A stretch of DNA of 64,000 nucleotides. It comes from Metaphire vulgaris. Lineage: Eukaryota > Annelida > Clitellata > Crassiclitellata > Megascolecidae. Below, one piece after another: positions 20,826-32,606 of the stretch. Where the stretch lies: assembly GCA_018105865.1 (NCBI GenBank), contig CM030865.1, forward strand, positions 4,536,193-4,600,192, given 5' to 3'. How positions within the stretch are numbered: position 1 is the stretch's first letter; every line of letters begins with the position of its first letter. Below the pieces are notes generated by a model. That model had not been told where the DNA came from and ran no database searches. It saw only the letters and a program-made list of their open reading frames with translations. The position numbers and the translations under genes were made by a program.

Positions 20826-22439
20826 TAATTAGTCTTAATAGAGTAAATAGACTAAATCCTTGAGACTTGACTTGAGACTAAATACCGATAATTGATTATA
20901 GTCACAATCTGATCACAACTGCCAAAAACTATTCTTATACATGTGTTCAAATTGCTTTATAATGGGAATCTGTTATGAATAATGTTTAAACACAGTACAA
21001 AATTTTATCTTTTCATTATTAACTTTATAGGGGTATCCAGTGTTTACCAACAAGGTCCGGTTGCTCCGCCCACTGGTGGGCAGAAACCATAGAAACCATT
21101 GTTGTCTATTAATAGACGCCAACGGCAGAAGCAGATTTCTTGCTGGTGGGCATAGATCAGTGACCATAAAGATTGTTCTGGATACTGCTATACATTCCTA
21201 TGCAAAATACCTTCAACACAGAAACATTACCAAACACAAATGCATGCTAGACTGTTATATCTTACACAGCATCAATCCTCAGAAATAATAAAAAAAGCAT
21301 TTTATTGATAAACAAGACGTGCACAATTCGATGGCAATGACACAATTTAGATATAAATTTCAGTGCAAAATATCATTTATAATATCAAAAATATGAAAGA
21401 TTAAATGCTGATCAAGTTTTATATAAAATCAAACATGGAACTGTGTACTAGTGATATTAGTCTCAAAAGTTTAATGAAATCTGACAAATATAAAGTTAAA
21501 TATCAGGATGTCCTAAAAATGGTAAAAAAATTATTTTTTTCATACATTGCACTTTTACATCTTAAGTGGTAATTGGTAATCAGTTTCAATTATCTCTTGT
21601 GTCCATGATATCTGAAATATAATATTAAAACTTATCCTGATTATTAAATCATAAGTATTAAAAAATGTTGGAATTTCATCATATCTGAACACTGGTGATT
21701 CTAACGGTTAAATCAATAAAGGTTTTAAAATTTAGTTTAACTAGATCGCACTCCTTTGCCTTCTCGTTATGAAATGACCAGATGTCTTTTCCAATGGATG
21801 AAGGGGTGTAGATCACGAGGGGGACTGCGGGCCACGGTCCCACCCAATAATCAGTGATGGGGTATCTAGTATCATTTATCTCTCCCCACCCCAATGTTTT
21901 GTGTTTTTTTAACATCCTAAAAGTCTGACAAGCAAAAAATGGTCACCACCAGAGTTTAAACATATTTATGGGCATGTATACTTTTTAAAAATTATTCTAT
22001 TCCTCTCCCCCCAATGCTGATGGCAGATATGCCCGACTGACTGGATATACAGGAAATGCTATACTTTTGGGTCAACATTTGCCAGATCTGGAGCGAATAT
22101 CACGAATATAAATGGCATGTGCGTAAACTGTGAAGCAAAAAACAATCAATATTGCCTAGCTGCTGTCTCATGTGCTACAAGCACAAAATTTCTGTAATGT
22201 TTTAAAATCACAATTGCAAGTTTACAGCTTCAAAGTTAGAAGTTAAAGAGAATCGCATAAAGTTAAATTGAATCATTCATGAAATAAATTAACAAGCAAT
22301 TAAGCAAAAATCAATGTGACAATGATATTCAAGTATCATGAGTATCATGTACTATAGTACTGTAGCAGTTATACAATGACTGAATGAGACATGTAGCCCA
22401 TCTTTTATACACTACCATAATAGGAATGAATGGAAAGGT

Positions 22440-22500
22440 GGGGCATAGTGGTTCTCACATAGGACAGACCCTACTGAACCACTCTAAACATTACTATCAT
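22440..22500. repeat. Short interspersed repeat: GTGGTTCTCACA...CTGAACCACT
   Basis: A self-complementary unit also seen at about 1465-1515, 58527-58590 and 62448-62495, usually beside an AAT/ATT array. Confidence 0.6.
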
Positions 22501-22504
22501 TATT

Positions 22505-22742
22505 AGGTATCACAACAATTCGTCTACAGACTTTTTGTCTACGACAATTTGCCTACAGACTTTTGGTCTACCGATAATAGGTCTACTGAATATCTTGGAT
22601 AGGGTGAGTTTAGGTTATTGTTAAGACTATTGCTAGGGTTAGGATTAGAGTTAGGGGTAGGGTTATGGTTAGGGATATGTTAGAGTATCGTAGTAAACCT
22701 ATTGTCGTTAGACCAAAAGTCCGTAGACAAATTGTCACGGAA
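22505..22742. repeat. Fold-back repeat A with telomere-like core
   Basis: The left arm (ACAATTTGCCTACAGAC, TTTTGGTCTACCGATAATAGG) pairs with the right arm (CCTATTGTCGTTAGACCAAA, GTCCGTAGACAAATTGT). The spacer contains GGGTTAGGATTAGAGTTAGG, GGTAGGGTTATGGTTAGGG. No coding sequence. Confidence 0.7.
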
Positions 22743-22743
22743 C

Positions 22744-22745
<2 letters not shown>

Positions 22746-22782
<37 letters not shown>

Positions 22783-22788
22783 TATTAT
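22746..22788. repeat. (ATT)n microsatellite
   Basis: Pure ATT array next to fold-back repeat A. Confidence 0.85.
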
Positions 22789-23349
22789 ATTCACACTGAT
22801 AAAAAGTGCAGAACAAAAATAATGGCTATCACCAAATGTACCAGTACAAAAACACTATTGCTTTTTCAACTACAGTGCTATATACATTGTCAGCATAAAA
22901 ATAATGAAGGAAACTACATTCTACATACGATAGTACATACCAGTGATTGAAATAAAATTATAAAAAAATAATTGAGAACACAATGAATTTAAAAACACAA
23001 AATTCATGAAAAATTCCCCCCCTAAAAATCAGAGGGGCAACGGCCCCCCTGCACCCTCCAAATGACGTCCCTGGTTGTAACATCAAATGAGGAGCAGTGT
23101 TTGCTGTGAAGTAAAGCATGGGCCTAGAAGATTAACTGGCAATCTACTCTAGGTTAATGGCGTATGCCACCCGTGTCGCTGTATGCCTAAGAGACCGGAG
23201 ATCAGCACCGGCCCCAACGCTCGAATCCGGCCATGGGAAAACTTTACTTCTATAGCACCTTTTATGATATACAAAAGTAGGTTTAACAAACGCCTACACT
23301 CAAAAATCCATCCATAAAAGTTCAACGTCTCACGAATTCATACAGTATT

Positions 23350-23502
23350 CGAGAGGGTCCATCCATATAGTACGTACGAACTGAGGGGGAAGAGGTGGAT
23401 TGGATTTAGGAGATTTTGTGCTATGTACGGTGTGCAAATGGGGGATAAGAGGGGGTTGAAAATATGCATTTTTTGCATGCATACTATATGGATGAGCCCC
23501 AA
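23350..23502. mobile_element. Harbinger-like MITE
   Basis: GGTCCATCCATATAGTACGT at left and the complementary ACTATATGGATGAGCCCC at right. Same family as 53199-53621; a further relative lies at about 59868-59990. Confidence 0.5.
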
Positions 23503-23813
23503 GTAAAGAGAAAAAACTCTGTGCAAGTTCTCCATTTTCTCTCTGACGAGCAGAAATATACGCAAACAGGTGCTAACGTAAATGTAAATGAGCTATTTAT
23601 TTAACGTAAGTAACGGTGCACGACGGCAATCACATTTGCACACAATTGAAGCTTCATCTGGCTGACCAAAATTGGATCTCTTTCAGAGACCAGTCGAACA
23701 GTTTTAAAAGCTTTCCTAAAAACTTATATCTGCTCATTCTTTTCGTAAGATTTCAAATTTCGGATTGTTGAAAAAGAAAAGATGTCGACATCAAAACGAA
23801 ACATGACATAATT

Positions 23814-23957
23814 TCAGCGTGGAGTCCAACGCAGACGACCGATTTTTATTGGCAGAAGCGCCAACAGAATACAGAGGGAAACTGCGGCAACACCCGTGGG
23901 AAGAAGAACCATAACGCTACGGTAATACCATTCACAATCGGGACAACATTTGATGAC
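23814..23957 (-). CDS. MFSD12: MFSD12 last exon
   Basis: Acceptor TTCTTTCAG, phase 0. It encodes CCPDCEWYYRSVMVLL, a final helix (VAAVSLCILLALLPI) and a basic tail, then TGA at 23814. It matches the C-terminal helix region of MFSD12. Confidence 0.8.
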   Translation of the reverse strand, partial: VIKCCPDCEWYYRSVMVLLPTGVAAVSLCILLALLPIKIGRLRWTPR

Positions 23958-25736
23958 CTGAAAGAACATAAAATGATACTTGTAAATAATTTATCTATTT
24001 GAGGGCTGTTTCAGTGCATTCAAGAATATCATCAATCCATTTTCTCTTTGGTGTTCCTCTTTTTCGCACAGCACCCGAATTTCCCACCATCACTATCTTT
24101 ATTAGTCTTTCCCAGTGGTGTATCCAGGGGGCTTGGGGGTTAAACCTCCCTTAGCTGCCGGAAAAAATTTTTAAACGAGTTTCTATGCATTTTTAATTTT
24201 GAGATGCGATTTTGGGGGTCAAACCCCCTTGGCTATAGAATGTAACAGTTTAAGAGGCGATGACCTTTTTTGTTGCTTGTCAGCATGTGGAAGGAAAAAA
24301 TAGAGATGAGGAGATGACCCTTTTTTTGCTTGTCAAGATTTTTCCGAAGTTGGTGACGGTCAAAACCAAAAACTAAACCCACCCTTCCAGAAATCATGGC
24401 TACCCACTGGTCTTTCCCCTTTCATTCTGCAAATGTGTCCAATTACTGATATTTTCCTGTCTTTGATCTTGTCCACAACCGTCTTTGTCTGATTCAGGTT
24501 TTGCAGATGGTATTATTTCTAATTATATCTTTGTAACTTGTTTTCATTATTTTTTGAATCATTTCATTTCAAACTTCTTCAATGAAAATAAAATGCAAAT
24601 AATCAATGCAAAACTTTAACGCACAATACAATTAACAAGCAAGATGTAATTGATGCACTTGGTACTTTTGTGAATACTATTTATAATAATAATAATAATT
24701 ATTATTATTATTACTTATATTAATCATATTTATTATTAACATTATTTTATTTATTTTATAAGTTGGCATTACACAACAAAGACCTTCTATGTTATGAAAG
24801 TTTTTCTCAGAACCGACCTTCAAGCGACCTAATGAACTTCACTAAAAGCATTCACTCACTTGCACGGATGGAAGACCTGGATAAGTGCGATGCAAGTGCC
24901 GCTCGAAAGTTTATCCACGAAGCTCATCGTGCCAAACACAAAGGCACTACTCTCCTAAAACAACAACAACAACAACACAGCAAAAAATGCAGGTCGAAAC
25001 AAGTCAACTAAATAAAAATCATAACAAGAATTGATATGCTAAGTTAAGTCTATCACAATGAAACATCTAACAAGTATTGCATCACATACAGTATGCTTTC
25101 CGATGAGATCGGCAGTCATTGAGAGTGACGTTATAAGCAGAATGCAGCCGCCAGTGCCCAGAAGAACTGCGGGAATCAGTACAAAGATGGCATTGTCTTT
25201 CGTTAGCAGCCACATCGCAGCGCAGCTGACAATCGTCAAAAGGAGACCCACAAAGCAGATCGCCTGAAAAAAAAATGGACACTGTTCATCATGATTGCAG
25301 CGTCCCCTCTCCCGCTGCAACCCAGAAATACTCCACAAAATCTGACAATTGTATGACGTGGCCGGACAAAATGTCCGCGAACAAAATGTCACAGACAAAT
25401 GTTATGGGGACAAAATGTCAGCAGACAAAAAGTCATGGTTTAGAGTTAGGGTTACATTTTGTCTGCTGACATTTTGTCCCCATGACATTTTGTCCCCGTG
25501 ACATTTTGTCCGCTGACATTTTGTCCCCATGACATTTTGTCTGCTGAAATTTTGTCCTAGCACCTTGTATGGTACAATTACTTGTATAGTCAACCCTGGG
25601 TGAATGTTATGTTCAAGCAACTTTGGTATTTGCATGACACTAAAGAGATTAGATGTCAAGCAAAGCTGAACATATATATCACAGCACCACAAATCGTAGA
25701 AATATTAGTAGCAGTAGCAGTAGTAGTGGTAGTAGT

Positions 25737-25795
<59 letters not shown>

Positions 25796-28700
25796 ACTAG
25801 TAGTAGTAGGGTACTCAAACCACATCCCGTGGTCCACAGTCCAGACCACAGCTCTTTGAATATGTGTCTGAGAATTTGTGAGCCTGGACCTTAGTGGCTT
25901 TCAACAAAATCCCTACTAAACCACTTAAAATTCCATTATTATGCATACTAGCTTGCTTACTCACTTCGTATGCTGTAATTGCAATCAAGCGTCGATGTAA
26001 CCTATTTCCGTTTCCATCTTCGTACCGTTCCTGCTTTATTACAGCTTTTGGTCACTCAGTGTAGTAAATCATAATTACACATTGCAAGGTAGTTGGGCGG
26101 TGGCGGTTCCACGTGGGGGACAAGTGGGGATGCATCCCCACCGGACTTTTGGTCTTACTTTTTTCGCTTGTGAAACCTATTTTTGGGTCAAAGTCTAGTA
26201 AAACTAACCGGGGATGATGACCATTTTTTGCTTGTCAACATCTTTTTTGGTAAAAGTGCAGTAAAATGAGGGATAAAATTCCCCTTTTCCAGCCTTTTTC
26301 GGCAAATTTTATTGATATTTTTCTTCTATTTTCATCCCAGCACCAACTTTCTACGAATTCATTCATCCCCCCACCAAGAAATCCTGGAACCGCCACTGCA
26401 GTTTGGGGCCCGTCAAAGGTATTGCCTGCTGATGCTGACAAGCAAAAAAAGTCACAACCACTTTTTGACACATGATTTACTCCCCCTACTTTGTGAAAAA
26501 TTCTGAGAAGCAAAAAAGGTCATCACCAGCTTTTAAAGTTTCTAGGGGCCCCGAGCCCCATAACAACTGTGCCCAGGGGCCCGAAATTTCTCTCAGTGGC
26601 CCTACTGGCACCACAACCCGATCCCGGGACAGTCACCCATCCAAAAATGAGCCACGCTCAGTGTTGTTTAACTACAGTAGTGATTTTACTGCCTTAGTTC
26701 AACAAACAGTCCATAGTCTTACAATTCTTATAATAAAAAAATTATCAAACACCTTTTGTCTTGCATTGGCGGTCATCAGGGTCATTAGCAGAGACATCAC
26801 GAATCCACTGCTGAATATGACCAGAGGGACAATGGCTATGAAATTCTAAAAATACAAGTCAGGTAAGAGTCATCAAATCAATCAATCAACTTCTATGGCG
26901 CCAATATCATGAAGCCCAGGGCATCATTCGCTGTCGTTCTAAAACTTCTAGACATCTAGACTTCGCTCACTAAACCACGAGCAATTTATTGTTCCACCTC
27001 CAGCCAAGGCCACTAAGTTCGGAGACAGATCGGCTTAACGTGGTAATCCGATTCTGTGGAATTTGCTGCCTGTGAATGTCACGAAAACCAATTGTATTTT
27101 ATCGTTTCAGAGGAATCTAAAGATTTACTTGTTCAACAAATAATACTTGTAAGTGACATTTATTAGATCGCCCTAGACTTTGGCCTTGGCCACAGCATTA
27201 CATAAGTTGTCTTGATAATAATAATAATAAATAATAATAATAATAATAGTAATAATAATCAGCAGATGGAGCACCAAGTCCAATTTGAATTAGAAGCAGG
27301 AAATGTAAAGAATTAATTAATTATTATTATTATTATTAACGTACTGATTAATGTGGTGACTCATTCAGCCGAACTGCGTGAACACATTACAATGTTACAG
27401 ATAACTCGTGCAGAACAGCCATGTTTTAAATCTCTTCTTAAAGGTATCTAATAACACTATGCAAAAGAAGTCACCATGCAGAGCATTATTAACAGGAAAC
27501 TTCACTGTTTCAAATTTTACTTCTTCAACAGTTAAAACAGCTAGGACTTATTTGAAGGCTTTAAGCAATAGCAAAAAAGGCAGCTTTCCTTCTTCGGACA
27601 CATAATGAGGAAGGAAGGCCTGGAGCATTTGTCACAATAACCGGAAAAGCAGAGGGAAAAAGACCAAGAGGAAGGCAGAGAAACACCTATGTAGACTGCC
27701 TACGAAAAGGAATTGAGGGAGTAAAGAACAATATCGCATTAATAAGAGGATGTCAAGGCTGAACAAAATGGAAATCCACGGTCGCTAACGTAGAAATACA
27801 CAGCACCTAAAGAAGAAGCAATAGCATTTTTTCCAAAGCATAAAATTATGCTATATAATGATGGCAGCAGTTATTACAAGTTTTTATAGCTCATCTTTTC
27901 ATGAATTTGCAGTAATCTCAGTGGAAGCGCTCCCGAGTTGATTCTTCAGAAGAGGCGCTATACAAATATTCTGCTGCATTACGTGTTACACTACACTTAC
28001 ACTGAGAAACTTTTCAACAGCTCGACTCTAATCCTAACCTTGGTCAAATGCAGCGAATCCATCAAATACAGAGGCCAATACGTCTGCGAGACATTCACAA
28101 TCAACCGACTGCACATGTACATGAGAGCAATCTGAAAGAGAAACACGGCACAAGGATTCAACTCTCAATACAATTAATTTGTTTAATCAATACAGTGAAA
28201 CCCGCTTAATTGCATAGGTGCCATGCAAGCCTTGCTTATGCGATTAACTGGGCTATCTGAATAGCCGGGACGTCTGATAATTAATTGTACGCACAAAACA
28301 CTGGTTCGGGTTTTTATGTTGCTATGCGATTATGCGGGTTATGCAATTAAGCGGTATGCGATTAAGTGGGATCCACTGTAATAATAAAAAGTAATCAATA
28401 AAACATGTATACAAATGATAATACATTAATTATCAGATGAAATAAATTATTAAATATCTTAATATAAAATAACTAAATAGTAATAAATATAACTTTGTTT
28501 TGTTTAATCAATCATCGTTATAGACTCAACTTGCAAATGACTAAGCAATGAAACTACAAATTCTACATCTTTACTGCTAACACCACCACCACCACCACCC
28601 CAGGATCCTTGGGTACATGCTGCCCATACGTGTCCAATGCCTTTTGTATATGGCTCCTCTGTAATTGTCTGTTTAGTGCCATGTGGGACCAGATTTTATT

Positions 28701-31700
28701 TACTACACACAAATGCAAATTTCAATCAACAAAAATTTATACATTTCCATCAGCAATCAATTTTCCAAAAAGCAGTAGGGGTTGGACCATTCCCACAAAA
28801 ATTTCAACTAATATTGGGCATGACCCTCAATAACACAACAAACAAGATACCTGTGTGTGTGTGTGCGTGTGTGTGTGTGTGTGCGTGCATGTTCTAAATA
28901 CATATAAGTATGATGCTTCTTATGTCCAATTCAAAAATTAATTAAATTCAAGTAAAAGTGTGACTAAACTTACAAGGTAGAACTGGTATTCCCTGAACCA
29001 ATCCAACAGGCCAATGGCCAACATGCTAGAATTTGATGAGCCAAAGTCTGAGCTAAAATTATCCGAGTTTGATTCTGGAGTTCCAAAGTGGAAAATTAAA
29101 CTGAACAGGGCTCCTGTCACCACACAGATCACCATCAGCTCCTAACAAAATTTACAGCAAAAATATTCCATAAAATAAAAGTTTTAAACAATATCACTAA
29201 CATTTTGTCAATCGTCAACAGTGCTGATTTGGGGCTTGATGAGGTGCTGGGCTCATCATGGAAGTCATCAGAAAGAGAAGAATGAAATGGATTGGACACA
29301 AATGGTACTCAGAATGGAAGAAATAAGAAGCCCAAAACAAATTTTCAACTACAAACCAGAGGGAAGAAGATCTAAAGGAAGACCGAAAAGACGATGGGTG
29401 GACGGATTGGAAGAGGATCTGTGCATGGCAGGGCTGGATCTCAATGGAAAAACTGACGGAAGACACCGAATGACTTTGGAAGAAATAGCAAAGGACAGAG
29501 AACTTTGGAAAGATATCACGGAGAAGTCAATAGCTGGACAGAGCTGGAGGACAAAGACCAGACCTGACCGAGGTGCTGGGCAATTCTATATCTGATCAAT
29601 TGTTTCTATTTCTATACCCGTACTCTAATAATAACCCTTAAACTGCGAGATACTTTGTAACTACATGCAATGTAACCAAATATACTCGATTCTGCAGTTT
29701 AAGGGTTAATCAGATCTATGTCTCTTGTTATTAAAAAAATCCAGCAAGAACAGACAGAAAGAGTTCCAGATTTACAAATTAAACTGTCCAAAGACCCTGG
29801 GACTCAACAGAAAAGTGAAAAAACCATGATGAAAAAATACCACTTTAACCCATTTACCATGAATTTAACAGCAACTCAATGCAAAATGGACGGATATATT
29901 CGGGGTTCCTGATAAGGGGGTTAAGACAACCACAGAGCCAATCAAAATGGTAGTAATGGTGGAGTCTACAGAATATCGAATTAAATCTACTTTGAATTGC
30001 AATGTTTGAATGCTCAACGTCTCCGGCTGGTTTTCCTCCTGAGCCGACGAATCAGTGGACAATAGAAACCAAGCCGAACCGTAAACTGTTACGCTCGACA
30101 GAACCGTAAAGGCATTCCTACAACAACACATTCAAGATGGCTGAAGCAACGTAGCGTAATAAAGCATTTATATCGCACCAATTTTAAAACAAACACTCGG
30201 AATTGATTCTCCATAAATATAAACTCAAAGCCTGCGCTAGACGTTCCAGCTGTGCGCAGCTGTGAAAAATATCCCATCTCTGTTCTCACAGCACACGCCA
30301 ATCAGAGCATCAAATTACTATAAATCATGCTGCGTATATATGCGTACATACCCACAATAGAACACGTGCAAATCTTCATACACTTGTGAGTAAAAATATG
30401 GTAAACTGCTACAATATAGCCCCATTAGTATGCACCTTAGTGGAAAATAAAGCATAAATCTTAACCAAAGGTTCATGTTATCTGAGTCTTTGTTAACAAA
30501 TTTCTACTGTTTTCTACGGCCATGCATTTGGTCCAGTGTTTAATCTAGACTCCTGGACTGCAGGGGGAAACTTACAAAGCCGGTCTCTTCAGAACCAGGG
30601 ATACTGCTCTGAGATTATATGTGTTACAGTGATCCCATGTCAAAATTTCATACCGCTTAATTGCAAACCTGCGGAATGGAAACAACATAACAACATAAAG
30701 ACCCGAACCAGTGTTTTGATTAAACAATTAAACCCGGATTTGGTCCCAGCTATTCTTGCATTTTCTTAATTGCATAATTTCGGCTCTTCAGAACCTGATA
30801 CACTCTGAGAGGGTTTCCTGAAATATCTCAATATTGTCAACTCCACAAAAAAATCCAACAATTTCTGCATCCAAAGCAATTTCAAGAAATCCGCTACAAC
30901 AATCCGTTAATTAACCCCTTAGCCGTGTATTTAACTGTAACTCAATGTAAAATGGACGGATATATCCGGGAACCCCAGTTAAAAGGTTAAAATGTCAATA
31001 CTTCACTTCATTTCCCACCTGAATGCGTTCAGCTGCACTTTTTCTCTGTCAACGGTTGTCAGCTGAGGGATGAGAGCCAAATGGGACACCTGTGTTGATG
31101 CCCATCCAAACTGAAAGACTGCTATGAAGCAAGCGTAATAGACCATCAAGGCAGTCTCGAGAGCGTCATCCGGTAGCAAGAGCGGCCGGAGAAAGAGGAA
31201 AGGAAAAGACACAATCACGGACACAGTTCCTGAAATAATACAATAATTGCAAATATTCATTCAAATATTGCCATAATACCACCATAATGGCATAATTCTT
31301 CTAAATGGTTTGCACAGTATGTGCACTAGGGGTACCCTAACCCTATCCCTAACCCAGAAAGTGGTGTGCAATGTACTGGTGCGCAAACTACTAGTGCGCA
31401 AATTCCCAGGTGCGCAAAATACTAGTGCGCATTCTACTGTAAACCTTCTAAATGCCGTAAAATTTGTAATTCTTAACCCTTAAACTGCCAGATACGGTAC
31501 TTGGTAACTATATGCAATGCAACCGAATATACTTGGTTGTGGTTGTTTAAGGGTTACTCTAGTACCTGCAAAGTGCATTGAAATGTAAGGTATCATTTGC
31601 AATGTTTAAGATGTTGACAAAGATAGAATAAAATTCTTTACATAATGCATTCCAACCAATCTCCAGTCTTATAACTGATGTTAGTGTAAGTTATTGTTTA

Positions 31701-31852
31701 AATAATCCTCAGTAGAAGTTGACAGTGAACAAGTTTGGCCATATTTCAGGATTCCTGGCAGATGGCTTTCAAAAAGGTTATGTGTACAGGCAATCTCACA
31801 ATAAAACGTTACAGCATAAAATTATCTGACAACAAAAATTTGAATATCATCA

Positions 31853-31901
<49 letters not shown>

Positions 31902-32471
31902 TGAGTTATATTGTTTGTGTCTGAATGTTTAAGTTGATATAATCAGAAAACACAGTTTTCTGCAGCCATGAAATTTTGAGCCGAGCCGCAGAATTCGCCC
32001 ATTTCTGCAGAATTCCTATGTTATTACAGAATTTTGAGGAATTCTGTGCTGGGGTGATTAAAGATACTAGTGGCCATGTCAGTAATGACTCATTTAGTGA
32101 TATCCCTATTGTCTACTTAACAATTAATAAAATTATCTATGTATTCATTGATTGGGTTGTCTAACAACTATTCGGCTGATTAACATACTAAACAATTGAT
32201 GGATGTTTGCAGTTGAGGGCACCATCTACAATTTAGTTGCTTAAGAAATAGGCAATAGAAGAAGTAAAGATCAGCATCATAATTCAAATAGTCAACACTA
32301 TCATTGCACCACAAATACTGCATGGATCAGAAACATGGATCTTAAAATGAGCAGATGAAAACAGACTGCTAATGGCAGAAATGAGCTGCTTGTAAAAGAT
32401 CCCTGGAGTAAGCAGATTACAAAGAATAAGAAATGAAAACATCAGCTATGTTACTGCACTATATTAATTGT

Positions 32472-32533
<62 letters not shown>

Positions 32534-32571
32534 GCATATAATAGCATTAAAGAAGTTTCTGATTGATTGAC

Positions 32572-32606
<35 letters not shown>

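Larger units (their letters stand above)
20623..23813. other. Spacer between agrin-like gene and MFSD12 (tail to tail)
   Basis: Holds a LINE tail, fold-back repeat A, an ATT array and Harbinger-like and SINE-like pieces (about 23085-23240). I found no laminin G exon and no other gene. Confidence 0.6.

Noticed and set aside
22600..22680. Interstitial telomere
   Set aside because: The TTAGGG-like units are degenerate and few, and lie between inverted arms; better seen as the core of a fold-back repeat.
29221..29595. 124-aa ORF as a host gene
   Set aside because: The basic GRPKRRWVD tail is typical of LINE ORF2 ends; no splice context.
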